64,000 nt of DNA from Pelagibacteraceae bacterium AG-422-N09 (GTDB taxonomy: Bacteria; Pseudomonadota; Alphaproteobacteria; Pelagibacterales; AG-422-B15). The notes beneath the pieces are model-generated. The model was not told the DNA's origin. It saw nothing but the letters and a program-made list of their open reading frames with translations, and ran no database searches. Where the stretch lies: assembly GCA_003213515.1 (NCBI GenBank), contig QCMV01000006.1:1-64000 (forward strand). The letters run 5' to 3'. Positions 9,298 through 22,142 of the stretch are shown piece by piece. Numbering within the stretch: position 1 is the stretch's first letter; each line of letters starts with the position of its first letter. A program made the position numbers and the translations under genes.

Positions 9298-11968
9298 TTT
9301 TTTTTCTTGGAAATAATTTATCAAGTACAACAGCTAGAGCGGGTAATGTCGTCATCGCACAAACCATATTTATTATAAACATAAAAGTAAGCAATGATCC
9401 CATATCCGCCTGAAATTTAAGTGCAGAGAATGACCACGTAGAAACGCCGATTGCTAGAGTAATAGCTGTAAATACTACTGCAGCGCCTGTATTCGCAAAA
9501 GTATGTTCAAATGCTTCAGTAATGCCAAGGCCTTCTTTCATTCTCATGTTTAATCTATTGTATATATAAAAAGCATAGTCAACTCCAACACCAACAGCCA
9601 AAACCATGACTGGTAATGTTGAAACCTTAAGGCCAATTTGAGCTAAGTCCATAAAAGCATACCCTAGCATTGTTGCAAAAGTTAGAGGAACAGTGCAGCA
9701 AATAGTTGCTCGCCAGTCTAAGTAAGTAGCAAAAACAAGAATTATAATCACAATATACACAGCTATCATCATGGGTAATTCCCCTTCTTCAATAACTTGA
9801 TTTGTTGCATGTTGAATCCCTACTGTTCCACTCGCCAATCTGTATTTGATTTCATCTGTATCAAAGAGAATATGAGAGTATTCTGAGTTTTCTTGAAAAA
9901 ATTCTTTAAAAACTATTTCTGATTGTTTTATATCACTGACCCTAAAATCTGTTTTTGTATCATACGAGTCAATGTCACGATAGTATGCAATCAAATTTGT
10001 GGTCCATAAATTTCTTGAATTGAAGCCGTTTTCGTAACTAAAATCAGTAAATTCATCATCAGTGAAAATTATAGGATTTTCAACACCTAAATCTTCAACA
10101 GGTAATTCATTGCTCCCAACGAAACTCGCATCAGGAATTATTTCAGTACCTTCTGCTGGCTTTTCAATTAAAACCCTAAAAGTTAAAGTCTCATCTAAAT
10201 CTCTGAATTCTTGGTTATATTCTTCGAGAACTTCTACTAATCGACTAATTGTTGTAGCTTTATGGTCTTCTGTGAAAACATATATAGGCATTATAGAGCA
10301 GGCTTCATTTATAAGTCCCGTTGACGGGTCAACCACACTTGTTGCAAATGCAAGTGCTCTTTCGTTCCTTGGAAGATAAGTCCATTTTAGATTACCTTCC
10401 GCGTATCCACTCAAAGCTCTTTTTGCCACACTTGATAAAGAAATTACTTTTGTAACGCCTGGAATATTTTCTAAATACCAATGTAAGTTGTCCTGAGCTT
10501 CCATTATATAATCTGATCGACATGGATTTATTCCTCCTGTTGCACCAGTTTCAGCAATTACGACGAGAACGTCAGTGGTCACGGCATATCTTTTAGTTAT
10601 TTCGTTAATGTCTTTATTATATCTAGCTTCAGGTCTTAATTCCGGTGCACCAGCGTGTAAGTCTCCGACATGTCTTTCACTTGCTAGATAAGTTGCCCCA
10701 GCAAACAGCAATGCGCTGACAGACAAAGTAATGACAGCAGGTTTAGGTCTAGCAAGTAATCCAAAAAAGCCCATTAAATTTTGTCTATAAGTTATTGCTG
10801 TCTGGGCTCTTGTCGCAAAACTTTTATTATATCTTGCATATGAAGCAGCCAATGGAAGCATGACTAGGTTTGTAATTATTTTAAATGCAACGCCTATCGA
10901 TGCAGTTATTCCTAATTCTTGTATCATACCTATAGGAAGCAAAATCAAGGTTCCAAAACCAACTAGATCTGTAACTAGAGCCATTGTGCCAGGCACTAAT
11001 AATCTCGAAAAAGAAGCTCTAGCTGCATATTCTGCTGTTTGGCCCTCTATTACTTCTTTTGTAATTTGATTAACTTGCTGTATTCCATGAGATACTCCTA
11101 TTGCAAATACTAAGAAAGGTACGAGAATTGCAAGAGGATCTAGCCCAAACCCTAGGATCTTTAACATGCCAAACTGCCATATCAACGATGTTAATGAGCA
11201 AATGAGTGGGAGGAATGTGAGTGTCCATGATCTAGAATACCAGTAAACAGCAAGTACTGTGAGTAAGAATGCAAGTCCGAAGAATATTACAACATTGTAA
11301 GCTTCACTTGCTATATCTGAAATCATTTTCGCAAAGCCAATTATTTCAACTCTATAATTCTCTTTTTCAAATTCGTCTCTTATAATCTCAATGTCTTGTC
11401 CCAATTGAAGATAATCTAATCTCTCACCTGTTTTCCGATTGAACTCTGTCAACTCAACTTTTATTAAAGAAGATGTAAAATCATTAGAAACGATGCTACC
11501 TACATGACCACCAGTTAGTATTCTTTCTTTAATCTTATTTATTTCTGTTTCATTCAATTTTTCTGGAGTTAAATTTCCTGGAATTACCTCGGTACTTTCA
11601 AAGCCTTCTTCAGTTACACGCATTACTTTCACATTTGGTGTCCATAATGATTGCATTGAGCCTTGATTTACACCTGGCAAATACCTAATTGTCTGATTAA
11701 GCTCAAATAATTTTTTAAGATATTCTTGATTGAATATGTCCCCATCTGTTGTTCTTAATGCAACAGTAATGCTATTGGTTCCACTAAGATCATCTTGATA
11801 CTCATAGTAAGTTTTTACAAATGAGTGATTACTTGGAAGTTGTTTATAGAAACCTGCATCCATTCTTATTTGAACTGCAAAATATCCCATTACTATAGTT
11901 AGAAGAACAAAACTCAAAAGAACCAGTAGGCGATATTTAAAGAACCAATTTTCTATTTTTTGCAACAT
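9287..11968 (-). CDS. RND superfamily (MMPL-type) exporter
   Basis: This is an 893-residue inner-membrane exporter with the duplicated RND layout: a membrane helix at about 13-32, a large periplasmic loop, five or six helices at about 225-400, a second helix and periplasmic loop (about 410-720), then a final helix cluster (about 725-885). Segments FLVFAIGVSHGIQQVNQI and VMVLAVGVGVDYAFYIYNR are the equivalent helix-4 regions of the two halves, typical of MMPL and sterol-sensing-like RND proteins rather than tripartite AcrB. Family members move lipids or hydrophobic compounds by proton-motive force. No adaptor or outer-membrane gene is adjacent. It is divergent from the diiron gene across 219 bp. 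Confidence 0.87.
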   Translation of the reverse strand: MLQKIENWFFKYRLLVLLSFVLLTIVMGYFAVQIRMDAGFYKQLPSNHSFVKTYYEYQDDLSGTNSITVALRTTDGDIFNQEYLKKLFELNQTIRYLPGVNQGSMQSLWTPNVKVMRVTEEGFESTEVIPGNLTPEKLNETEINKIKERILTGGHVGSIVSNDFTSSLIKVELTEFNRKTGERLDYLQLGQDIEIIRDEFEKENYRVEIIGFAKMISDIASEAYNVVIFFGLAFLLTVLAVYWYSRSWTLTFLPLICSLTSLIWQFGMLKILGFGLDPLAILVPFLVFAIGVSHGIQQVNQITKEVIEGQTAEYAARASFSRLLVPGTMALVTDLVGFGTLILLPIGMIQELGITASIGVAFKIITNLVMLPLAASYARYNKSFATRAQTAITYRQNLMGFFGLLARPKPAVITLSVSALLFAGATYLASERHVGDLHAGAPELRPEARYNKDINEITKRYAVTTDVLVVIAETGATGGINPCRSDYIMEAQDNLHWYLENIPGVTKVISLSSVAKRALSGYAEGNLKWTYLPRNERALAFATSVVDPSTGLINEACSIMPIYVFTEDHKATTISRLVEVLEEYNQEFRDLDETLTFRVLIEKPAEGTEIIPDASFVGSNELPVEDLGVENPIIFTDDEFTDFSYENGFNSRNLWTTNLIAYYRDIDSYDTKTDFRVSDIKQSEIVFKEFFQENSEYSHILFDTDEIKYRLASGTVGIQHATNQVIEEGELPMMIAVYIVIIILVFATYLDWRATICCTVPLTFATMLGYAFMDLAQIGLKVSTLPVMVLAVGVGVDYAFYIYNRLNMRMKEGLGITEAFEHTFANTGAAVVFTAITLAIGVSTWSFSALKFQADMGSLLTFMFIINMVCAMTTLPALAVVLDKLFPRKKINS

Positions 11969-12145
11969 TCTTTAATTAATGATTTCTTCTAATGATAGTC
12001 GCACAAAATATGAGAAATTAATGATTTTGTACATTAATAAATTATAAACGTTTGATACAATTTCAAGCATTATGTGAAGTCAGAATAATGACATAAAACA
12101 TTTAATTACTTAAATTATTGTTTTTATTTTATTTTTTAATAAAAA

Positions 12146-12165
12146 AAATGAACAACTGTTCATTT
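12146..12165. promoter_or_regulatory. TetR-style operator palindrome
   Basis: The sequence AAATGAAC-AACT-GTTCATTT is a perfect inverted repeat with 8-bp arms and a 4-bp centre. It ends 22 bp before the start codon of the diiron gene and lies in the divergent region shared with the RND exporter. TATATA follows directly and could serve as a -10 element. GAAC/GTTC palindromes of this size are common TetR-family operators. No TetR gene is in the window. The role is inferred from position and symmetry. Confidence 0.55.
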
Positions 12166-12187
12166 ATATATTCAATTATTAAGTAAA

Positions 12188-13405
12188 ATGTATATAATCA
12201 ACGATATGGTTGAATTTTCACAAAAATTACAAATTGCAAAAATTGTAGCTAAGGATCAGGTTTATAAGGTACAAGAAAAATGGCAAACCTCTAAATCAGG
12301 CAAAAACTCTCTTACAAAAGATCCTGCGTATAATGCGGCTAATCCTAAACACTTTATTCCAATGATGGATGAAGACCGCTACAGTGATCGATCAGATGCT
12401 TTTGATAAAATAATTAGCGCTACACATAAACATTTCTGGGATCCCAATGACAAAAAATATATTGATTTTGAAATTCCATTTGACATAGAAAATGAAAATA
12501 TCGTTGACCCTGATGGACCTTTCGGAATTGAACTACAAATTCCAAGTATTAGAGAGAAGTTGTCAAAGCATCAACTAATCAAACTAAATAATGAAAGCTT
12601 TAGATTTGTATTATCCCAAATTCTTCATGGTGAACAGGCCGCTCTTTCATTGAGCGCAAGTTTATGTCACGTGTTAAGAGACCCAGGCGCTCAAGAATAT
12701 GCAGCTAATCAAACACGAGAAGAAGCTAGACATGTAGCTGGATTCACTAAATATATACAAGCAAGATGGGGGTCACCTTACAAAGTTGGACCAACTTTAG
12801 GTAGAGTGGCCAATGAGATCGTTTCGTCCGATTTAGTTTATAAAAAGATCATTGGAATGCAAATGATGATCGAGGGACTTGCTATGGGAGCTTTTGCAAT
12901 GGCATATGAAAATACAAATGACCCAGTATTAAAAACTTTATTAAAGTATACGATGAGCGATGAAGCATTTCATCATAAATTTGGCAAAATATGGGCAGAT
13001 AGAACAGTTCCAAAATTGACTAAGAAAGAGCATATAAAAGTCGAAGATTGGGCCGAAAAGATATTTGTTGAACTTCTATTTAACCTAGTTAATCCATTTG
13101 AGAAAAAACATGTATATTCCTGTGTTGGCCTAGATCACAAGTGGGTTGATCGGGAATTCCATAAGTATATTGATCAGGGTGAAGTAATTAAGGATGAAAT
13201 GAAAAATCAAAACAATATCTTTAGAGTTCTCGTCAAAACACTCTTAAAGGCTCACATAATTACTGATAGAACTAGAGCAACTTATGCAGAGTTTGTCAAC
13301 ATGGATGAATTAAATAGCGAAAGTGATACTGTTGCTGGTCAGGAAATTGCTGATCAAGGTGTAAGCGCCTTAAGTGAAATTAATCAATTAAAGAAAACTG
13401 CTTAA
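12188..13405 (+). CDS. ferritin-like diiron protein, probable oxygenase
   Basis: This 405-residue soluble protein carries a four-helix diiron site: E149 (LHGEQAAL), E179 and H182 (REEARH), E229 (MMIEGLAM), then E259 and H262 (SDEAFHH). This E, ExxH, E, ExxH layout is shared by ribonucleotide reductase R2-like and AurF-like proteins, which bind two irons and activate oxygen. The substrate is unknown and no ferredoxin or reductase is adjacent. ATG at 12188 was chosen; an alternative Met at residue 7 would give nearly the same protein. A TetR-like operator sits just upstream, suggesting induction by a small hydrophobic ligand. It ends 4 bp before the stop of convergent regA. Confidence 0.75.
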   Translation: MYIINDMVEFSQKLQIAKIVAKDQVYKVQEKWQTSKSGKNSLTKDPAYNAANPKHFIPMMDEDRYSDRSDAFDKIISATHKHFWDPNDKKYIDFEIPFDIENENIVDPDGPFGIELQIPSIREKLSKHQLIKLNNESFRFVLSQILHGEQAALSLSASLCHVLRDPGAQEYAANQTREEARHVAGFTKYIQARWGSPYKVGPTLGRVANEIVSSDLVYKKIIGMQMMIEGLAMGAFAMAYENTNDPVLKTLLKYTMSDEAFHHKFGKIWADRTVPKLTKKEHIKVEDWAEKIFVELLFNLVNPFEKKHVYSCVGLDHKWVDREFHKYIDQGEVIKDEMKNQNNIFRVLVKTLLKAHIITDRTRATYAEFVNMDELNSESDTVAGQEIADQGVSALSEINQLKKTA

Positions 13406-13409
13406 CTAA

Positions 13410-13943
13410 TTATTTTGGAGATTTTTTCTGCAATATTCTCTGTAAAGTACGTCTATGCATCTTTAACCTTCTGGCAGTCTCAGAAACATTGCGATTACAC
13501 AGCTCATATACTCTCAGTATGTGCTCCCACTTTACTCTATCTGCAGACATGGGATTTTGTGGAGGTTCAGGCGTTGATGAATAAGGAGCGTTTAGCGCAG
13601 CTTCAATATCGTCAGCGTCCGCAGGTTTGGCGAGATAATCGCACGCACCTTCTTTAACGGCCGCAACTGCTGTAGGTATATTGCCATATCCAGTGAGCAT
13701 TACGATCTTACTATCTGGCCTTTTATTTGATAAAACTGAAACAACTTCAAGACCATTTCCGTCATTAAGTCGTAAATCAATTACTGCGTACTTTGGTGCA
13801 TTTGAGTCAACCAATAATTTCGCTTCTGAGACAGATGAAGCACCATAAGCCTCATAGCCTTTTCTTTTCATTGCAGTTATTAATCGATTTCGAAATATAT
13901 CGTCATCATCAATAATCATCAGAGATTTATCATTTAAGTTCAT
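13410..13943 (-). CDS. regA: redox response regulator RegA (PrrA/ActR)
   Basis: RegA is the global redox regulator of Alphaproteobacteria, controlling respiration, electron transport and carbon or nitrogen assimilation genes. The 177 residues match the family length. The receiver domain shows the acidic pocket IDDDD (11-15), phospho-acceptor D56 in VIDLRLNDGNG, T84 and K106. A proline-rich linker (about 117-130) joins it to a C-terminal Fis-type helix-turn-helix NVSETARRLKMHRRTLQRI, nearly identical to the strongly conserved RegA recognition region. It follows its kinase regB by 19 bp on the same strand, so they form one operon. Confidence 0.95.
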   Translation of the reverse strand: MNLNDKSLMIIDDDDIFRNRLITAMKRKGYEAYGASSVSEAKLLVDSNAPKYAVIDLRLNDGNGLEVVSVLSNKRPDSKIVMLTGYGNIPTAVAAVKEGACDYLAKPADADDIEAALNAPYSSTPEPPQNPMSADRVKWEHILRVYELCNRNVSETARRLKMHRRTLQRILQKKSPK

Positions 13944-13962
13944 ATAATTATCATTTGCATTA

Positions 13963-15258
13963 TTATTTCAATAAATCGAGCTGATCTTTTGATAAAACTA
14001 TTTTTACCATTCCACCACCGCTCTCCCTATGAGAAAACTTAATCTGACCATTGGACTTTGCAAGGAGGTTTTTTGATATAAATAAACCTAGTCCCAACCC
14101 TTGTTTTTCAACCTTATTATTATTTTTAATATAAGGTTCCCCTAAGAAAGGATATATTTCTGGCGCAAAGCCAGGACCATCGTCTGCTACTTCAATGATA
14201 ATACTCTCTTTTTCACTTATTAAATTTATATCAATAACCGCGTTAGCAAATTTGTAAGCATTATCAATAACATTTGTAATTGAATGTACAATTTCAGCTG
14301 ATCTTGGAATTGTAACATCTGTGTCTTCAAAATAAGAGTCATTAGAAATTATGACTTTGATGTCATTATTCTGATAAGAAGAAATAATTTCATTAATTAA
14401 GCGGATAAAATCTAAACGATTGATAAATTCATTATTTTTTTGATCTAGATTATTGGACCTTAATCTCTCTAGGATTTCACTGCATCTCTTAAGTTGAGAT
14501 TGTATTACATTTAAATCTTCTTTCAGATCTTGCTCTTGATTATTGTTAACAAGCTCACTTATAATTACTGATATGGTTGACAGAGGTGTTCCAAGCTCAT
14601 GTACAGCGGCGGCTGTCAGTCCCATTAATGCTGAAACTTTTTCTTCATTAGATAGTGAAAGCTGTGTTTCCTTTAATGCTTTGCGAGTTTTTCTTGAGTC
14701 ATCTGCAACTCTAAAACAGTAAAAAGTTAAGAATATGGTGGCAATAATCAGTGCTGACCATATTAAAAAAATCTCAAATCTTGAAAATTCGTTTTGGCTT
14801 ATTCCAAGTATATCGCTTTCTAAAGGGTAATAGAAGAATGCTAAAAAATTAAGTGAGACAATGGCAATAAAGGTAATGATAATTATTCTTTTTAGGTCAA
14901 GATAGGTGGCAGAAATAACTAGCGGAGCAAGAATCAATACACAAAAAGGATTAGTTAGCCCTCCTGTTAAAAAAAGAAGCCCTACTAGCTGAAGCAGGTC
15001 AAAAACTAGTATGAAAAATGTTTCGTTATAATTAAGTATTTTTGTTAAAGGAAAAAGTATACTGACAGCAATATTCAGTATGACGCTTAATAGAATCAAG
15101 AATATACAGAGATATATATTAAAATTTATTTCAAAATAAAAAAAAGCAATTACGACAGAAAAAAATTGACCAAATATTGCAGTCCAATGTATTAAATTTA
15201 ATGTTCTTAACTTTAAATTAATTTCTTCGTCAAATGATTGTTTAAGTAATTTAGACAA
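13963..15258 (-). CDS. regB: redox sensor histidine kinase RegB (PrrB/ActS)
   Basis: This 431-residue membrane kinase is the partner of RegA. About six hydrophobic segments cover residues 25-185. Between two of them lies GGLTNPF (99-105), the motif linked to quinone sensing in RegB. The H-box is HELGTPLSTIS with H220. C259, in RCSEIL, sits 39 residues after the histidine, where the redox-active cysteine of Rhodobacter RegB lies (Cys265, 40 after His225). The ATPase domain has NVIDNAYKFA, DDGPGFAPE and GLGLGLFI. Both known sensing elements are therefore present. No senC/sco1 gene accompanies the pair. Confidence 0.94.
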   Translation of the reverse strand: MSKLLKQSFDEEINLKLRTLNLIHWTAIFGQFFSVVIAFFYFEINFNIYLCIFLILLSVILNIAVSILFPLTKILNYNETFFILVFDLLQLVGLLFLTGGLTNPFCVLILAPLVISATYLDLKRIIIITFIAIVSLNFLAFFYYPLESDILGISQNEFSRFEIFLIWSALIIATIFLTFYCFRVADDSRKTRKALKETQLSLSNEEKVSALMGLTAAAVHELGTPLSTISVIISELVNNNQEQDLKEDLNVIQSQLKRCSEILERLRSNNLDQKNNEFINRLDFIRLINEIISSYQNNDIKVIISNDSYFEDTDVTIPRSAEIVHSITNVIDNAYKFANAVIDINLISEKESIIIEVADDGPGFAPEIYPFLGEPYIKNNNKVEKQGLGLGLFISKNLLAKSNGQIKFSHRESGGGMVKIVLSKDQLDLLK

Positions 15259-15312
15259 GGTTTATTTCCTAATATTGGATATAATAATTAAATAATATTC
15301 TATATTCTTTCA

Positions 15313-18461
<3,149 letters not shown>

Positions 18462-19577
18462 TTATATAATATTTTTCATTTCAAAGAAAACTGTTTGATC
18501 ACTTATATTCTCAAATAAGTTTTTTGATACACCAGAAAACCATACTTGAGATTTCAAATCTGATAGCTCACTAAAGAGGAATTCTTTACGATCAATGTCA
18601 AGATGTGCCATTGCTTCATCAATCAAAATGATGGGGGCGCGCCCATTATTTTTATTTTTTACCATTTTGGCGACTGAAAGAAATATAGAAAGTAAGATAG
18701 ACTTTTGTTCTCCAGTTGAACAATTTTTTGCTTCAATGATTTTATCTGTGTTGTTAAATATCTTTATCGTAACCCTATTGACAGTCAGTGATGTTTTATT
18801 TAAAGCGCTGTCAATCTCTCTGTTATTACCTAAAACAGTGATGTATTTTGAAATAAGCTCCTCAGAGTTAAATGTGTCACCCAATTTTGATAGCTCATGA
18901 TAGACATCAATCTGACAAGTATTGAATGGCCTTTTGACTGTTTCCAAGTCCTTGTTGAGTTGATCTATAAAACTTTGCCTATTAATAAGCAGTTGTACCG
19001 ATAGATTTGCAATATTTTTCTCAATAATACTAAGCCAATTAGTGTCGTATTTTTTATTCTTTAATAAAGCCAATCGCTCACTTAGAAGTTTTTGCAATTT
19101 TGTATAATGTTTTAAGTGATTTTTATTAATATTGAAGATAAGACGATCAAAGAAATTTCTTTTTTCTGAATTACTTTGAAGCATTACTTTCTCCATTATT
19201 GGTGTAATCCATAAAATGTTTATGAAATCCAATAATTGATAATTATTAATTTTTTCATTATCTGCCAAAATATGATTTTTATTCTTTTCCTCATTATGGA
19301 AACTTCGAGAAAGTTGGATCTCACCAGTTTCATATTTAATATTTAATTTAATATTAAAACTTTGTTGGTTTTCATTTTTATTTGGTATTTCGGATAGACG
19401 TGAATTTTTCATGCCCCGACCAGGAGAAAAAAGTGAAATTGCCTCAAGGATATTTGTTTTACCTGAACCATTTTTTCCATTCAATACTATGAATGTATTG
19501 AGATCCTCGAGATTGGTGTTTAAATGATTTTTAAAATTAATTAATGAGATCTTCTCAATCCTAGTATTAGGATTCAT
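18462..19577 (-). CDS. recF: DNA replication and repair protein RecF
   Basis: RecF is an SMC-like ATPase that loads RecA at gaps through RecO and RecR. Walker A is GKNGSGKT (34-41 from the chosen ATG), the signature is STGEQKSILLSIFLS, and Walker B is APIILIDEAMAHLD. The 371-residue length is typical. I chose ATG at 19577, 2 bp after the dnaN stop; an upstream TTG at 19583 would overlap that stop by 4 nt (TTGA) and add two residues. The tight spacing indicates translational coupling with dnaN. Confidence 0.95.
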   Translation of the reverse strand: MNPNTRIEKISLINFKNHLNTNLEDLNTFIVLNGKNGSGKTNILEAISLFSPGRGMKNSRLSEIPNKNENQQSFNIKLNIKYETGEIQLSRSFHNEEKNKNHILADNEKINNYQLLDFINILWITPIMEKVMLQSNSEKRNFFDRLIFNINKNHLKHYTKLQKLLSERLALLKNKKYDTNWLSIIEKNIANLSVQLLINRQSFIDQLNKDLETVKRPFNTCQIDVYHELSKLGDTFNSEELISKYITVLGNNREIDSALNKTSLTVNRVTIKIFNNTDKIIEAKNCSTGEQKSILLSIFLSVAKMVKNKNNGRAPIILIDEAMAHLDIDRKEFLFSELSDLKSQVWFSGVSKNLFENISDQTVFFEMKNII

Positions 19578-19579
19578 AA

Positions 19580-20707
19580 TCAAATTCGCATGGGCATTAA
19601 TACAAAAAATAAATTTTCATCAGTCTTATCAAGAATAATTGCTGGGGAAATTGAGTCAGATAAACTAATACTAATTTCATCTCCATCAACCTCATTGCAA
19701 ATATCTATGATATATTTAGAATTAAATCCTATATCAACTTTATCACCACCATAGTTAACATCTATTGTCTCATTTGCTGATCCCTTGGATTGACTTTCAA
19801 CGCTAAGACTTAGTGAGTTATTTTCTATGCAAAACTTAATAGCTTTTGATTTTGACTCTTCATTTGCGGCTACTGCAGAAACGCGATCAATGGCATTTTT
19901 AAGATCACTATTGTTAGTTTTAAAATTTTTATCATTTTTTTGAGGTATAACTTTAGTATAATCAGGAAAGGTACCATCAATAACTTTTGATACGACCTTT
20001 AGATCATTGAAAGAAAATTTAATTTTATTCTCATTTAGAGATACACTGACATCTCCATTTGCATCGTCAAGAACCTTTCTTAATTCATATATAGTTTTTT
20101 TTGGAATAATTATCCCAGTTATATCTTCAGCCCCCTGAGGAAGCGGAATGTCATATTGTGCTAAACGGTGACCGTCCGTAGCAACCGCTCTCAAAAATTG
20201 AATAGAATTCCTCTCCGCCTTATGTAAAAAAATTCCATTTAAATAATAACGTGTTTCCTCATTTGAAACTGCAAATTTTGTTTTATCTATAATTCTGATA
20301 AGTTCGTCTGCACTAAGAACAAAATTTGTAGACAAATCACTATCAGATATTATTGGAAAATCGTCAGTTTTGAGAGTAGATAGATTAAATTTTGACCTAC
20401 CGCAGGTCAATGTAATTTCATTTTCATCTTCTTCCATTATCATCAAGACTTCCGATCCAGATGGCAAACGTTTAATAATTTCAAAAAAGGTTACAGCGGG
20501 GACTGATACCTCACCAGATTTTAAAACTTCAGCTTTAATTTTATCAGAACAATAGATGTCCAGATTTGTAGACGATAAAATCAGTTTATCATCTTTAGCT
20601 TCTAAAATTATATTAGAAAGGATAGGTAGTGTATGTCTAACTTCTACAATTCCGTGTATATGAGACAATGCCTTTAGTAAATCTGTACTGTTTATTTTGA
20701 ATTCCAT
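19580..20707 (-). CDS. dnaN: DNA polymerase III subunit beta (sliding clamp)
   Basis: The sliding clamp tethers replicative polymerase and other partners to DNA. The 375 residues cover three repeated clamp folds; the start MEFKINSTDLLKALSHI and the end FVLMPMRI (usual family ending xPMR) are diagnostic. The segment RYYLNGIFLH and the surface AVATDGHRLA are the best conserved stretches. It sits 25 bp after dnaA and directly before recF, so the three form one operon. Confidence 0.98.
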   Translation of the reverse strand: MEFKINSTDLLKALSHIHGIVEVRHTLPILSNIILEAKDDKLILSSTNLDIYCSDKIKAEVLKSGEVSVPAVTFFEIIKRLPSGSEVLMIMEEDENEITLTCGRSKFNLSTLKTDDFPIISDSDLSTNFVLSADELIRIIDKTKFAVSNEETRYYLNGIFLHKAERNSIQFLRAVATDGHRLAQYDIPLPQGAEDITGIIIPKKTIYELRKVLDDANGDVSVSLNENKIKFSFNDLKVVSKVIDGTFPDYTKVIPQKNDKNFKTNNSDLKNAIDRVSAVAANEESKSKAIKFCIENNSLSLSVESQSKGSANETIDVNYGGDKVDIGFNSKYIIDICNEVDGDEISISLSDSISPAIILDKTDENLFFVLMPMRI

Positions 20708-20732
20708 AAAAAATTTAATTTACAGCTGAAAG

Positions 20733-22142
20733 TTATAAAGAAGTAATCATTTGAGTGATCAAGTTTACATCCTCATCAAATTTAGAATCATTTTCTTTTA
20801 ACTCATCTATTTTTTTAACAGCATGAATAACAGTTGTATGATCTCTTCCTCCAAATTTTCTTCCAATTTCAGGTAACGATCTGGTCGTCAGTTTTTTTGA
20901 CAAGTACATTGCAATTTGTCTAGGCCTGGCAAAAGTCCTGATTCTTCTACTAGAAATTAAATCATCTATTCTTATGTTGTAGTAACTCGATACCTTTTTT
21001 TGAATTTCATCGATCGTAATTCTTTTATCATTAGATTTCAGTAAATCCTTTAGAACTGATTTAGTTAACTCAACATCAATTTTCTTACCTAAAATATTTG
21101 AAAATGTATAAACTTTATTTAAAGCTCCTTCTAATTCTCTTACGTTTGATGTAACTGTCTTGGCAAGAAAAGATAATACTTCCTCATCTAAACTTAATGT
21201 ATTTTTATTTCTATCTTTAAGTTCTTTGTATTTATTTTGGATAATTGAAAATCTCAATTTATAATCAGCAGGCATTATATCTACGACCAACCCGCCTGAA
21301 AGCCTGGATTTCATTCTTTCGCTGAAACTTCCGAGATCACTTGGTGGTCTATCTCCAGAGATTATAACTTTTTTATTCATATCCAGTAGAGAGTTAAAGG
21401 TATGAAAAAATTCTTCTTGGGTTGAAACTTTTCCAATCATAAATTGTATATCATCAAGTATCAATACATCTACAGATCTAAATTTTTGTTTAAAAGACAT
21501 TGTATCTTTTTGTCTAAGGGATTTTATAAATTGAAACATAAATCGTTCAGCTGAGAGATATAAAACACTCTTTTCTGAATTTTCTTCTTTATATTTCCAA
21601 CCAATCGCGTGCAATAAGTGTGTTTTTCCTAAACCAACGCCTCCATAAACATACAAGGGATTAAAATCATTTATGTCTTTTGTACAAAACCGTTTTGCTG
21701 AAGCAAAAGCTAACTCATTTGACGGTCCAACAATAAACTTTTCAAACTTAAATCTATCATCTAATGGCCAATCATCTGAAATGCTTGATGAGCTCGCGTA
21801 AATATTTGTCTTTTTAATATCACTAGAAACTTTATCAATGTTAAGCATATTAGCGGTAAGAGAATTATCAATATTGATCTTAACTCTTTTAATTTGTGAA
21901 TTTTCTTGATTTAAAAAAAATATAATTTTGTCTAGGTAGTGTGAGGTGATCCAGTCTCTTATAAATCTTGTTGGTACAGTGAAGTAGAGGACATCTTCAT
22001 CTAAGTTTCTTATTGAAATATTTTTAATCCAACTATTAAAAATTTCGTTTCCATATTCTGCATTGAGTTTCTTGAGGACTGAATTCCACTGATCTTTTAA
22101 GTCAATTGTTGAAGCTTGATTCTTATTTAAATCTTGATACAT
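20733..22142 (-). CDS. dnaA: chromosomal replication initiator DnaA
   Basis: DnaA binds origin boxes and melts DNA to load the helicase. Domain I occupies about residues 1-85, followed by a linker, then the AAA+ domain with Walker A GGVGLGKT (167-174), Walker B VLILDDIQF and sensor arginines. Domain IV ends with GGRDHTTVIHAVKKI, the DnaA-box recognition signature. I chose ATG at 22142, preceded by a strong GGAGGGG; a TTG at 22151 lies only a few bases after that site and would add three residues. Two DnaA-box-like 9-mers stand in inverted orientation upstream, suggesting autoregulation. Confidence 0.97.
   Translation of the reverse strand: MYQDLNKNQASTIDLKDQWNSVLKKLNAEYGNEIFNSWIKNISIRNLDEDVLYFTVPTRFIRDWITSHYLDKIIFFLNQENSQIKRVKINIDNSLTANMLNIDKVSSDIKKTNIYASSSSISDDWPLDDRFKFEKFIVGPSNELAFASAKRFCTKDINDFNPLYVYGGVGLGKTHLLHAIGWKYKEENSEKSVLYLSAERFMFQFIKSLRQKDTMSFKQKFRSVDVLILDDIQFMIGKVSTQEEFFHTFNSLLDMNKKVIISGDRPPSDLGSFSERMKSRLSGGLVVDIMPADYKLRFSIIQNKYKELKDRNKNTLSLDEEVLSFLAKTVTSNVRELEGALNKVYTFSNILGKKIDVELTKSVLKDLLKSNDKRITIDEIQKKVSSYYNIRIDDLISSRRIRTFARPRQIAMYLSKKLTTRSLPEIGRKFGGRDHTTVIHAVKKIDELKENDSKFDEDVNLITQMITSL

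Noticed and set aside
13415..13657. 80-residue open frame on the + strand opposite regA
   Set aside because: It lies entirely inside regA, whose receiver and helix-turn-helix motifs are convincing. The opposite frame shows no recognisable domain or start signal.
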